From JAYZDF01 sp036337945 (GTDB taxonomy: Bacteria; Myxococcota; Kuafuiibacteriia; Kuafuiibacteriales; Kuafuiibacteriaceae), in NCBI GenBank assembly GCA_036337945.1, contig JAYZDF010000004.1, forward strand, positions 18,293 through 82,292: a stretch of 64,000 bases of DNA, read 5' to 3'. A program made the translations under genes and the position numbers. Shown one piece after another: positions 1 through 9,167 of this stretch. The notes below the pieces were generated by a model. The model saw only the letters and a program-made list of their open reading frames with translations, was not told where the DNA came from and made no database searches. Position 1 is the stretch's first letter; the number at the start of each line of letters is the position of its first letter.

Positions 1-1
1 G

Positions 2-538
2 GTGACAGACCAAGGGCGACATTTTGAAAACTGGTTCGCTAGCTTATGTGAAGAGGGAGCCTTCCCTTTTACAAAACGCCTTTCTGATTCAGTTACTCTC
101 GTTGGTCTTGATCCTTGTCGCGCAACCGGTATGGCCGACTCATCAGGACTTCTTGGAAAAGAACAATTGTCGGCTCTAAAAGAGGTACTTCGTCAGCTCA
201 GCGCAGAGAATCAATTCGTCATAATTGCTCTTCACTATGCTCCATTTCGGAAAAACGGGAATCCTGATCGCCCGAATCATGGACTGCGTGACCTTGACGC
301 ATTTCTCAAAATTGTTGAGCAGGAGGGATCGTCAGTTCGCATGGTTATCCATGGACACATTCACGGCTCCTACCAGCTCGATCGAAACGGATGCACTTAT
401 GTATGCTCCGGAAGCGCCACGGACCTGTACGGAGCGTGTGGCTATAATTTGTATGATATTGATTCTGAACAAGGTCTTATTCAGGTGACTCGGCGTCTGT
501 GGAGTCGTGAAGAAAATCAATATGTCTTAGAGAAATGA
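2..538 (+). CDS. Metallophosphoesterase, 3' part (5' end outside window)
   Basis: This is the C-terminal part of a calcineurin-like metallophosphoesterase. The visible 178 residues contain an ALHYAPF segment and the metal-binding motif IHGHIHG, which are typical of the second half of the di-metal phosphoesterase core. The usual first motifs (DxH and GDxxD) are absent, so the gene most likely begins upstream of the window. The GTG at position 2 is probably an internal codon. The stop overlaps the next start by 4 bp (ATGA), so it is translationally linked to the GMC oxidoreductase. The substrate cannot be told from the sequence. Confidence 0.8.
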   Translation: MTDQGRHFENWFASLCEEGAFPFTKRLSDSVTLVGLDPCRATGMADSSGLLGKEQLSALKEVLRQLSAENQFVIIALHYAPFRKNGNPDRPNHGLRDLDAFLKIVEQEGSSVRMVIHGHIHGSYQLDRNGCTYVCSGSATDLYGACGYNLYDIDSEQGLIQVTRRLWSREENQYVLEK

Positions 539-2136
539 TTAGATCTACGACTAATGATGATTACGATTATATTATCGTCGGTTCTGGCTTCGGCGGTGCA
601 GTGTCGGCCTTACGATTGTCTGAAAAAGGCTACAAGGTACTCGTTGTAGAAGCGGGACGTAGATGGAACGAAGAGCAGTTTCCTAAGAGTAACTGGTCAA
701 TCCGGAAATATTTATTTCTTCCGAAATTACTTTGCTACGGAATTCAGCGGATGACTCTCCTGGATGATGTACTTGTACTTAGTGGAGCTGGTGTTGGCGG
801 CGGTAGCCTTGTTTATGCAAATACTCTTTTGACGCCTAGACCTGAAGTATTTCAGCAGCCTGGTTGGCCGAAATCTAGGGATTGGCGGCAGGAACTTCAA
901 CCCCATTACGAGACTGCAAAGCGTATGTTGGGGGCTAGTACGGTCCCACAAGTATATCCAGCGGATGAACTCATCAGAAAAGCAGCTGAGGTAGCGGGTT
1001 GTGGTGAAACCTTTCGAAGACAGACTGTAGGTGTTTTTTTCGGGAAATCAGGCGAAACAGTGAGTGATCCTTATTTCAACGGAGACGGACCAAGCCGCAC
1101 AGGATGTACTCATTGTGGTGGATGCCTAGTCGGCTGCAAAGTTGGCGCCAAAAATACGCTAGATAAAAACTATTTATACTTAGCCGAAAAGAACGGCGTA
1201 CGAATTCTGCCGGAGACCCAAGTCGAACTTATTCACAGTGAGCAGGAAGGCTATGTCATTGAGACAAAAAGCCTCGGCTTTTTCTCGAAAAAGCGTCGAA
1301 CAAAATACCGATGTTCGAAGCTCATCATTTCTGCCGGTGTTTTGGGGTCCTTAAAATTACTCATGAGCTGTCATGAACAGGGAACCCTGCATAAGTTATC
1401 TGCTCAACTTGGCAATGAGGTGCGAACAAATAGTGAATCGATAATAGCGGTGACGTCTCGAGAGAATGAAACGGATTATTCTTTAGGACCCGCAATCTCT
1501 TCAAGTATACACATTGATGCTGATACTCATGTTGAGCCTGTTCGATATCCAAAAGGTTCATCTGCGATGTCTCTTTTAGGTACACTCATGGTTGATGGGG
1601 GACCTGGACTGCCCCGTGCCTTACGCTGGTGCGGTCGTGTGCTGCGGCAGCCGCTCGATTTCTTACGAAGTCTTAGTCCGAAAGGGTGGGCGCAAAAAAC
1701 AGTAATTCTTTTGGTAATGCAGGCCCTGGACAGTTCTTTATCGATCTCCTTTCGAAGAACTTTGTTATGGCCTTTAGGAAAGCGTCTGGTTTCAAGCACC
1801 AGCGATAGCAAAAAAATCCCAAGCTATATTCCGGCTGCGAATAATTTTGCCCGGCTCGTTGCAAAGCTCCAAAATGGCTTTCCACAAAGTTCGGTTAATG
1901 AAGCTTTTCTAAACATCCCGGTGACCGCTCATATCCTAGGTGGCTGCAAGATGGGGGATTCAGCGGATTCTGGGGTGATCGACGAAAACCATGAAGTCTT
2001 TGGATATCCAGGTATGTATGTGATCGATGGCTCATCTGTACCGTCGAATTTGGGTGTCAACCCTAGTCTTACGATTACGGCAATGGCAGAATATGCCATG
2101 AGTCATATAGCGCCGAAATCAGAGAGTACAGAATGA
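535..2136 (+). CDS. GMC-family FAD oxidoreductase, cholesterol-oxidase-like
   Basis: This is a flavoprotein of the glucose-methanol-choline oxidoreductase family, 533 residues. The N-terminal Rossmann dinucleotide motif is GSGFGG (residues 16-21), followed by the acidic end of the second strand at VVEAGRRW. The C-terminal FAD/active-site segment has HILGGCKMG and GVNPSLTITAMAEY. The overall look is that of bacterial cholesterol-oxidase or sterol-dehydrogenase-like members, so the substrate is probably a hydrophobic alcohol such as a sterol. Cysteines 191, 194, 197 and 201 form a CxxCxxCxxxC run, which resembles a ferredoxin motif. It overlaps both neighbours by 4 bp, so it lies in an operon with the phosphoesterase and the following regulator-like gene. 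Exact substrate is unknown. Confidence 0.88.
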   Translation: MIRSTTNDDYDYIIVGSGFGGAVSALRLSEKGYKVLVVEAGRRWNEEQFPKSNWSIRKYLFLPKLLCYGIQRMTLLDDVLVLSGAGVGGGSLVYANTLLTPRPEVFQQPGWPKSRDWRQELQPHYETAKRMLGASTVPQVYPADELIRKAAEVAGCGETFRRQTVGVFFGKSGETVSDPYFNGDGPSRTGCTHCGGCLVGCKVGAKNTLDKNYLYLAEKNGVRILPETQVELIHSEQEGYVIETKSLGFFSKKRRTKYRCSKLIISAGVLGSLKLLMSCHEQGTLHKLSAQLGNEVRTNSESIIAVTSRENETDYSLGPAISSSIHIDADTHVEPVRYPKGSSAMSLLGTLMVDGGPGLPRALRWCGRVLRQPLDFLRSLSPKGWAQKTVILLVMQALDSSLSISFRRTLLWPLGKRLVSSTSDSKKIPSYIPAANNFARLVAKLQNGFPQSSVNEAFLNIPVTAHILGGCKMGDSADSGVIDENHEVFGYPGMYVIDGSSVPSNLGVNPSLTITAMAEYAMSHIAPKSESTE

Positions 2137-4424
2137 CATCATCTAAATCACAATCCGAAGATGAAGAGACCAGAGCGGTAAGCTCCGACGAGATTCCTTC
2201 ATCGCCTCCTCTGGCTGAGACCATTCGACCTACGATAAGTGCGGTCGCGGATAGAAAGCAGGAAGCCCCGGCAGACCTCGCAGCTGATTCTCCATACACT
2301 TCCACCGAAACTAGCCGTCCGGTGATGCCAGCCAGCGAGGAAGAACGCTCGGAGCTAGGCACTACTCCTGACAGCCATATAGCTCTGGGCGAGACATTAC
2401 AGCTTGTTCGCTACGCAAGGCGTGGCGACACACTCGCGATTAATGGAATCACACCTCACGGTCGTAGCCTAACTTTCGAGCAACGAGATGCTCGTCAGGG
2501 CTGGTACGTAATTGCAGCAGGGCGTCGACGTAGACCGACAAAGCGTGAGCTCGGTCTCGTGGTGGCAACGATTACCCAAGAAATGGAAGCTGCGCTTGTA
2601 CCCGAAAAGCAGGCCGAGGTTCGCTCCGCTTACCGTTTGGCGGTTGCTGCTGATATACCAGGAATGAAAGTGGCAGGCCTCGGTGCATATCGAGATATGT
2701 TACTCGATGAGGCTGCAGCTTTCACGGGTGAGCAAACAGAGGGTCTTTCTGTTATTGCTGTTGAATATCAAGCGTTCAAACGATTTGCGATTCGCCACGG
2801 ACACCGAATTGGAGCCGCTTTTGTTCAGGCTCTAGGTGAACGTCTCATTCACCTTTTCGCCGAAGAACGCAAGGTCCACGTTTTTCACAAAACCGGAAAA
2901 GCGTTTCGGCTAATCATCGTCGACCATTCATCGAATGTTGTCCAAGACTTCGTTGATCGCATTGTGAATGCTGAAACAAAAGAATGGTTGGTAGAGCGCG
3001 TATGGGGAGAAAACCGTCGAACTCACCCCGACGAAATTCATTTTCACATCGGGATTGCGAACGCCTTTTCGACGGAGCGTAATCTAAGCTATTTAGATTT
3101 AGCGCAAAGACTTTCTGATGATGCTCATCGTGCTAGTAAAGTTGGTCAATTAATGGGGCACACCTCTTTGGCACTCGCGAAGGCTGATTATCGTACGACA
3201 GTCTATCGCTGGAACATTTCTTCTGAAGATGAATTTACGGAACTTGCGAGTAGTATGGATGACGGCCCGGCCGACGTAATGGCAGAAATGTCTGATTACC
3301 TTCACGAACTCGTTTCAGTCGATTTGGAAGGTATGGCTGTTGCGGGTGATATAAACGCGTTGGTTTATTGCGCAATCGCTCGAGATGGCTTTTGGCAGGG
3401 AACGACGGCCATGAGGATCGCAGGGAATCGCATCCTTGGTTACTTTCTTTCCGAAGAACCAGCTCCAATGAACGAAATGATGCGAGCAGGCGGGTTTGAT
3501 CTGGGTGATGAATTCTACGGAATCGCCGTCGAAGGTGATAAATTATTCTTCGCCCGTGGTGATATTAATAGCGCGGGGGCTACTCGAGTTAGAGCAGGAC
3601 TTGAAAAATTACATCATGCTGTTGGGTGGCGAAGAGAAGACGGAGGTGGTGTAGTCGGCGAATTTCTCGCCGCTTTGCAGCCAACTGGCGATTCAAATGA
3701 CCTACCCTCGCGAATTCGTAACGCTGCTCGTCGAACTTTTGAGGAGAACGCAGAGGATACGGATTTAATGGTGAACGATGCAGTGGACATTGCTGACTAT
3801 CTCTATGTTCAACCAGGAATCCAAGCAAAAACTGACGATGTTGTAGACGGAGCGATTCTTCAGCTAGAGTTACCTCTTGCTCAACCCAGAGAGGTGCGAG
3901 TGATTTCAAGGAGGAGTGGTTTTCGCTTGCTGTTGGAAATCGATGGGGTTCAATTGCCAGCATCAATTACTGACGGGAAATCAGGATTGCAGGTGAAGTT
4001 GCGTATCAAAGAGGCTGTAGCGTCTGCATCAATTGCTATTGTCACACTCTCGCATACTGAGCTTATTGATCTTCTCGCAGAAATTCGCGAAGAAAACCAA
4101 ATTGCTGAATCGAAGGCTCTTGATGTCTTAGGCTTTCTCAGGCATATCGCCGATATTCTGTTACAGAATGAGATCAAGATGCCGGGAAAAATTCGACTTG
4201 CCCTTGGTCATACCTATCAGGAATCAGAGTTTGTCGGTTTATTCTCGATAGAGACAATTCGCGAGAATTACCCAGGTTTATTCTATGAAGCGGTTCATCA
4301 CGACCTGTTGGAGCAAAATACGATTGGGGTAGACGAACAATTACGTGAATTGATTGGACACACGATGCTTACGTCCTCGAGACCAGAGTTGACATGGAAA
4401 AATACATCTAACTCAGAAAATTGA
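2133..4424 (+). CDS. Protein with a degenerate GGDEF-like domain, function unknown
   Basis: This is a 763-residue protein without an assured function. Residues 1-85 are a low-complexity Ser/Glu/Pro-rich leader. Residues about 204-340 read like a diguanylate-cyclase fold: LSVIAVEYQAFKRFAIRHGH resembles the first GGDEF strand and helix. The signature loop is TGKAF (254-258) instead of GGDEF, so cyclic-di-GMP synthesis is unlikely. The C-terminal 400 residues match nothing I recognise; no membrane segment or signal peptide is apparent. Its start overlaps the stop of the GMC oxidoreductase by 4 bp (ATGA). It may be a nucleotide-sensing or scaffold protein, but that is a guess. Confidence 0.75.
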   Translation: MTSSKSQSEDEETRAVSSDEIPSSPPLAETIRPTISAVADRKQEAPADLAADSPYTSTETSRPVMPASEEERSELGTTPDSHIALGETLQLVRYARRGDTLAINGITPHGRSLTFEQRDARQGWYVIAAGRRRRPTKRELGLVVATITQEMEAALVPEKQAEVRSAYRLAVAADIPGMKVAGLGAYRDMLLDEAAAFTGEQTEGLSVIAVEYQAFKRFAIRHGHRIGAAFVQALGERLIHLFAEERKVHVFHKTGKAFRLIIVDHSSNVVQDFVDRIVNAETKEWLVERVWGENRRTHPDEIHFHIGIANAFSTERNLSYLDLAQRLSDDAHRASKVGQLMGHTSLALAKADYRTTVYRWNISSEDEFTELASSMDDGPADVMAEMSDYLHELVSVDLEGMAVAGDINALVYCAIARDGFWQGTTAMRIAGNRILGYFLSEEPAPMNEMMRAGGFDLGDEFYGIAVEGDKLFFARGDINSAGATRVRAGLEKLHHAVGWRREDGGGVVGEFLAALQPTGDSNDLPSRIRNAARRTFEENAEDTDLMVNDAVDIADYLYVQPGIQAKTDDVVDGAILQLELPLAQPREVRVISRRSGFRLLLEIDGVQLPASITDGKSGLQVKLRIKEAVASASIAIVTLSHTELIDLLAEIREENQIAESKALDVLGFLRHIADILLQNEIKMPGKIRLALGHTYQESEFVGLFSIETIRENYPGLFYEAVHHDLLEQNTIGVDEQLRELIGHTMLTSSRPELTWKNTSNSEN

Positions 4425-4464
4425 GGTAGGTATTTTGATTAGTGGGCAGAGGACGGGCGTATAA

Positions 4465-4866
4465 ATGAAACCTAATAAGACGAAGAAAATTGAAGCTCGT
4501 CGGTATCGCCAACAACTTATGCTGCGAGAAATTATCTCTGAGTCTCGTAAAGTTAATCGACCTCAAGTTGAAAGAGCTGCACAAGTCAAGTTGGCTGAAA
4601 TCTCGAAACTTGATTTTTCGAAGAGTTCGAGCGTAGCTCAAAAGCGTCTAGAGGTGCTCTCTCGAAGCATAGAGATTCTTGCGACTCGTTTAGAACTCGA
4701 TTTCTCTCATAAACAAACTTCGCCTCGATGGCTGCGGTTCGCAACTGTAGGAACTCCTATTTTTCTTGGTCTGATTCTAGGATTCTGGGTAATTGAGCGT
4801 AGGCGTCGATTGAAGGCGTTAACGAAATCTGAAGTCGAGTCTTTTGAGCAAACAGACGATAAATAA
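4465..4866 (+). CDS. Small single-pass membrane protein, unknown
   Basis: This is a 133-residue protein with a basic N-terminal half (residues 1-85) that contains many Lys, Arg and Glu and is predicted by eye to be helical. It has one hydrophobic segment at about 92-108 (FATVGTPIFLGLILGFWVIE), followed by an Arg-rich stretch. The topology suggests a cytoplasmic N-terminus anchored to the inner membrane. It lies 40 bp after the degenerate-GGDEF gene on the same strand and ends tail to tail with the acyl-AMP ligase. No family is recognised. Confidence 0.65.
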   Translation: MKPNKTKKIEARRYRQQLMLREIISESRKVNRPQVERAAQVKLAEISKLDFSKSSSVAQKRLEVLSRSIEILATRLELDFSHKQTSPRWLRFATVGTPIFLGLILGFWVIERRRRLKALTKSEVESFEQTDDK

Positions 4867-4873
4867 GAAAGTC

Positions 4874-6532
4874 TTAAATCGTATTGTTTAGGTACATTTC
4901 TTTTGTTTTTTGCCTCTGCTTTTTACCGCTGGAGGTTTTGGGAAGCGTCCCAGGCTTTACTAACTTGATGTCGTGAATTTTCAATCCGTATGATTTACTC
5001 AGGTCGTGAGTAATATTTTTCTTCAGTTCGTCGTTATCGATCTGAGGATGCTCAGATATTACGATGAGTTGTTCAGAGTTCTCAGCCGCCACCGAAAAGC
5101 AAACCGTCGCACCCTCCCTGATACCCGAGGTCTTATTTAGCGCTTCTTCAAGGGCTTCTGGATAGTAATTCCTTCCGTTGATGATAATAAGGTCTTTTTT
5201 TCTACCGCATATAAATAGGCGTCCGTTTACCATGAAACCAATATCCTGGGTAAGGAGCCGGTTTTGGACGAAGACTTGTGCTGTAGATTTGTCATTGTCG
5301 AAGTAACCATGGGCGATGCTTGGTCCTTCAAAAACGATTTCTCCCACATAGCCGTCTTCCATCGTGCGACCTTTCGCATCTTGTACATAGAGCTTATGGT
5401 CTTTGATGCAGCGACCTGTCGCTACGATTTACTCGGCATTGCTATTTTTCGCGTCGACAAGCTTTATTTGATCTCCTTCACTCAAGCAGTGCCGATCGAC
5501 GTAGATGCTGTAGATTTCCTCATCAAGCGGTTCAAACGCGACCGCTAGACATGCTTCAGCCATGCCATAGCTCGGCGTTATGGCTCTGGGGTTTAGACCG
5601 GCAGGACGAAAGGCTGAAATAAAATCACGCATGTTTTGTGCATTAATTGGTTCTGCACCGCAGCCTAGTACGCGTAAATGATCGAGTCTTATTCCTTGGT
5701 CGACAACCCTTTGAGCTCTCTTTCGACTCAAAGAGAACGCGAAATTAGGTCCGAACGTAATGGTGGCCTTATATTTGTCGACCAGTTTCATCCACAGACT
5801 TGGTCGGCGAATAAACGAGAATGTTGGCGCCAGTACAACTGGAATACGTCCAACGACAGGAGCGATGACAAAACCGATCAATCCCATATCGTGGTACAAA
5901 GGAAGCCAGCTGACTCCAAGATCAGTTTCCGGTTTCGCTTTGAGTCCATCCTCTACAATTGCCCTTGTATTCTCGAGGATGTTTTCGTGCGAAATGACGA
6001 CACCTTTTGGAGAAGAGGTTGAGCCAGATGTGAACTGTAGGAAACAGGTATCTTCAGGCCGCACGCGAATTCGAGTTACCTTGCTCATTTCAGCTTCTGT
6101 AATTGATGAGAAGGTATGAGTTCGCATTTTAGAATGTTGAAAAACGTCAAGGTGACTCAGACTTTCCCGAGTTTTGGCACTGCAGATGAGGTGATCGACT
6201 CGCCCGGTCAACATAATGCGGCAGGCATTCTCTAGATGTTGAATCTGGTTTCCAATTTTAGGAGGAGGGTAGATTGGAACGGGTATAACACCTTCAATGA
6301 CTGCGCCGAGGAATGCCGTGACGAATTCTCGATTATCCTCGAGTATAATCGCCACACGTTCGTTCGGCTTGATACCGCGGTGAAGCATTTGTCGCCCCAG
6401 CTGAGAAACCTCCTTAGACAAAACTGTAAACGGAACGGTCACCGGTTCATTGCGGCCGTCGTCGAAGACAAAACCGTTTACGTTTGAGGCTGACAGTAAG
6501 TCTTCTAAGATTGTCTGAAGCGTGTGTACCAT
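4874..6532 (-). pseudogene. Fatty acyl-AMP ligase interrupted by an in-frame stop
   Basis: This is an adenylate-forming enzyme of the FAAL/acyl-CoA synthetase family, which activates fatty acids as acyl-AMP for transfer to acyl carrier proteins. The N-terminal domain has the ATP-binding motif FTSGSTSSPKGV and the WLPLYHDMGLIG segment typical of FAALs. The C-terminal domain has ICGRKKDLIIINGRNYYPE and the catalytic-lysine tail LPKTSSGK. The two halves lie in one reading frame, separated only by a TAA (complement of 5429-5431). The downstream sequence resumes at once as IVATGRCIKDHKLYVQD. So this is one gene with a nonsense codon, not a frameshift. The start ATG at 6532 (MVHTLQTILEDLL) fits the family better than a TTG at 6610. 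A fragment could restart at ATG 5362. No carrier protein or polyketide gene is nearby. Confidence 0.82.
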
Positions 6533-6729
6533 GATGCTTTGTACAGACGTCGTTATCAAATTGGCGCTTTTGGGTCTACTCAGATATTTGGAATAGTATT
6601 TCCTAAGCAACTGAAATTACGACAGTTATTCGGGTATGCCGCGAGACATAGACCAAGTGCTCAATCCAAATTACGTGGTTTCGCTTTCGGTTGATTTCTC
6701 GTTGGGTAACGAGGTAGATAAGATACGCT

Positions 6730-7089
6730 ATGGCTGTAAACCTCGCGCAAGTGTGTCTATTCAAACAAAACGGTGAAACCGTTCGACAGTTCTGTGATGT
6801 CGTGTCTGGTGACGTAGAAATGGACGATGCCGATGCTGGTGGCCTGCTATCGTATCGGATGGGTAACGCGACCGTCGCTCATCACCCACCGATGGGTGAC
6901 CTCGCTGAAAATGATGTCCTTGTAACTCTGCAAGTCGATAACCCTCGAGCCGTAGATAGAATCTTCGCTGGCTTACTTCGGGTAGGTTTACATGTCGACG
7001 ATGAGCCTGAGGATACCGAACACGGATGGCGCGTTTTCTACTTTCGAGCCGCACCAAATTTATTGTTTGAGGTCGGTGCGCCGCTGTAG
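6730..7089 (+). CDS. Small VOC/glyoxalase-like protein
   Basis: This is a 119-residue soluble protein. Its C-terminal half (VTLQVDNPRAVDRIFAGLL, then GWRVFYFRAAPNLLFEVGAP) has the strand-helix-strand look of the vicinal-oxygen-chelate fold, ending in the FYFRxPxxxLFEV-type strand of glyoxalase-like proteins. Clear metal ligands cannot be assigned. It is the first gene of a rightward run, 5 bp before the ketopantoate-reductase-like gene, and lies opposite the interrupted acyl-AMP ligase with about 200 bp between. The assignment to the fold is tentative. Confidence 0.6.
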   Translation: MAVNLAQVCLFKQNGETVRQFCDVVSGDVEMDDADAGGLLSYRMGNATVAHHPPMGDLAENDVLVTLQVDNPRAVDRIFAGLLRVGLHVDDEPEDTEHGWRVFYFRAAPNLLFEVGAPL

Positions 7090-7094
7090 CGTGG

Positions 7095-8141
7095 GTGACA
7101 ACTTCGCCTAAAATTTTGGTCATCGGCCTGGGGGGAATTGGAGGTACTGTTTCTTCCTATCTCCTTCAATCAGGCTATAATGTCACTGGCGTAACCACGA
7201 ACGCCCAGGTTTTAGCTGCGCTCAACGATAACGGCTTTCAAATAGAGAGTCACACAGGAAAATCTTGGGGAGTCCGAGGTCCTGTTTTTGAGTCCATTCC
7301 GAGCCACGAGAGGTTCGATTTTATTCTACTTGCAACGCAGCCTACGCAAGCTGAAAAAGCTGCGACCTCAGCTTTTCCTTATTTGTCTGAACATGGGGCA
7401 TTGGTCTGCTTTCAAAACGGGCTTCTAGAGGAGAAGCTTGCTTCACAATTTGGAGATCAAAGAGTAGTAGGCGCTGTCGTTGCATGGGGTGCATCAAGTC
7501 CTAAACCAGGGCAGTATCTCCGAACTTCAGCGGGTGGTTTTACGCTCGGTCGATACTCAGGACCGGCAGACGATCAAGTACGCCGCCTGTCGAAAGTTTT
7601 AGAAGTCATTGGTGAAGTGACAGTGACCGATAATTTGGCAGGAAGCCGATGGAGCAAGCTGGCAATCAATTGCGCCGTATCAAGCTTGGGTGCAATCAGT
7701 GGACAACCTTTAGGAAAACTTCTCAAAAACCGTAAAGCTCGTCGCCTAGCGCTTGAAATTATGACCGAGGTTGTTCTGGTTGCTCGTAATGAACAAGTTC
7801 AATTGAAAAAAATCTCGGGTACAATTGACCTCGAATGGATCGCCTTAGAGAAACGCAGAGAACAATACAATATCCAAGCTTCTATTGTTTTGAAGCATTT
7901 GGTGATGCTCGCGGTCGGCTTTCGATTTCGCAAGCTTCGTTCGTCCATGCTCTACGCACTTGAGAAAGGCCGTAAACCACCAGTCGATTTTCTAAATGGG
8001 GAGGTTGTGTCGCGAGGTAAAGCGGCGGGCGTCAATGTTTCAGTCAATGAAGCAGTGCAATCGTTTGTTCACAGTATCGCAAAGAAAGAAAAATGCTCGA
8101 GCATGGCTACCCTTTTCGAACTTTTTGCTGCGACAAGATAA
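7095..8141 (+). CDS. Ketopantoate reductase family protein (PanE/ApbA-like)
   Basis: This is a 348-residue NAD(P)H-dependent reductase. The N-terminal Rossmann motif is VIGLGGIGG (residues about 8-16). The segments FQNGLLEEKL and SRWSKLAINCAVSSLGAISG match the ApbA/PanE pattern, in which ketopantoate is reduced to pantoate for pantothenate and CoA synthesis. The family has paralogues with other 2-oxoacid substrates, and the 348-residue length is somewhat longer than typical PanE (about 300), so I leave out a gene symbol. It begins with GTG at 7095, 5 bp after the VOC-like gene. Confidence 0.8.
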   Translation: MTTSPKILVIGLGGIGGTVSSYLLQSGYNVTGVTTNAQVLAALNDNGFQIESHTGKSWGVRGPVFESIPSHERFDFILLATQPTQAEKAATSAFPYLSEHGALVCFQNGLLEEKLASQFGDQRVVGAVVAWGASSPKPGQYLRTSAGGFTLGRYSGPADDQVRRLSKVLEVIGEVTVTDNLAGSRWSKLAINCAVSSLGAISGQPLGKLLKNRKARRLALEIMTEVVLVARNEQVQLKKISGTIDLEWIALEKRREQYNIQASIVLKHLVMLAVGFRFRKLRSSMLYALEKGRKPPVDFLNGEVVSRGKAAGVNVSVNEAVQSFVHSIAKKEKCSSMATLFELFAATR

Positions 8142-8191
8142 ATTTTTTAGCGGCGAAGGTTCGAAACAAAAGACTTTGTTATAATTGTTAC

Positions 8192-9121
8192 GTGCTCCGT
8201 GTGATGACGTACAACGTGCGCTACTTTGGACAAAGTTTTGCCGGCGCTGGATCTAGTCAGCGCTCTATGCGGCTTATATGCAAAGCCATCGCGGGCTTGC
8301 GAGAGTTACCGGACATTATTTGTTTCCAAGAAATAGAACAGCGATCTCTACGTTCGCATTTTAGCCATGAATCAAATTTTCCCGGTGAAACGCAGTTCGA
8401 TGGACTTCAAAGGACGCTCGAACACGCCCTGGAACAAGAAAATAAGACTATGAAATATCAAGGGCTTTATTTTCCTGCTCATGCTTATCGCATTGGGAAA
8501 CTTTCTTTATTCACGATGGGTTTAGGAATCTTGGTGTCCCCTCATTTTCACATCGAAAGCCATAATTCTGGTGAACCTAAGGATGTAACATTTCGACGCA
8601 TTCAATCTCTTGCAAATCTCAAGCAGTCCCGTATTTGTGCACACGTTCGTTTACGTTCTCCAAAGGATCTGACCTTTGATATCTTTAATACGCATTTGAG
8701 CCTTCCTGCATTCGCGACACGCCAATTTTGGCAGCATTATCCTGCGGTTGGTTATGGCCGCAATCAGCAAAAGGAAGTTTCCCATTTGGCTAAGTTCATT
8801 CAGGGTACGGCGCAAAGCGACCGCTATTTTATTGTCGGTGACTTGAATGCCGCCCCAGGTACGCCTTCTTATAAAAAACTGCTTATGGATACAGGCGCCG
8901 AGGATCCGTTTTGTTCACATTTGAATGTGACGGAGGCTGAACTCATGAAAGGCTGGCCGACCGCGGGTTTCTTGAACCTGAAAATGAGGCTAGACCACAT
9001 TTTGGTCGGGCCCGGTATCACGTGTCATGACCTCGAAGATTGCCATCCATTTACTGAACTAGGTCGTTGGTCCGGACTTTCTGACCACGTACCGCTCTTA
9101 GGACGGTTTATAGCGAAGTGA
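8192..9121 (+). CDS. Endonuclease/exonuclease/phosphatase (EEP) family hydrolase
   Basis: This is a metal-dependent phosphodiesterase or phosphatase of the DNase I-like fold. Diagnostic segments are VMTYNVRYFG at the N-terminus, DIICFQEIE with the metal-binding Glu, FNTHLSLP, VGDLNAAPGTPSY, and the C-terminal RLDHILV and LSDHVPLL. The fold begins at once at VLRVMTYNVRY, so GTG 8192 or ATG 8204 is the likely start; the open frame extends further upstream but only by overlapping the reductase gene. No signal peptide is seen. The family includes sphingomyelinases, inositol phosphatases and nucleases, and the substrate here is unresolved. Confidence 0.82.
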   Translation: MLRVMTYNVRYFGQSFAGAGSSQRSMRLICKAIAGLRELPDIICFQEIEQRSLRSHFSHESNFPGETQFDGLQRTLEHALEQENKTMKYQGLYFPAHAYRIGKLSLFTMGLGILVSPHFHIESHNSGEPKDVTFRRIQSLANLKQSRICAHVRLRSPKDLTFDIFNTHLSLPAFATRQFWQHYPAVGYGRNQQKEVSHLAKFIQGTAQSDRYFIVGDLNAAPGTPSYKKLLMDTGAEDPFCSHLNVTEAELMKGWPTAGFLNLKMRLDHILVGPGITCHDLEDCHPFTELGRWSGLSDHVPLLGRFIAK

Positions 9122-9167
9122 ATCCGGTCTTTTCGGTCATCTGGCGGTGGTATTGCATGTCTAAGCT

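Noticed and set aside
5363..5428. Frameshift as the cause of the split acyl-AMP ligase
   Set aside because: Both halves are in the same frame on direct translation, so a single stop codon is the only break.
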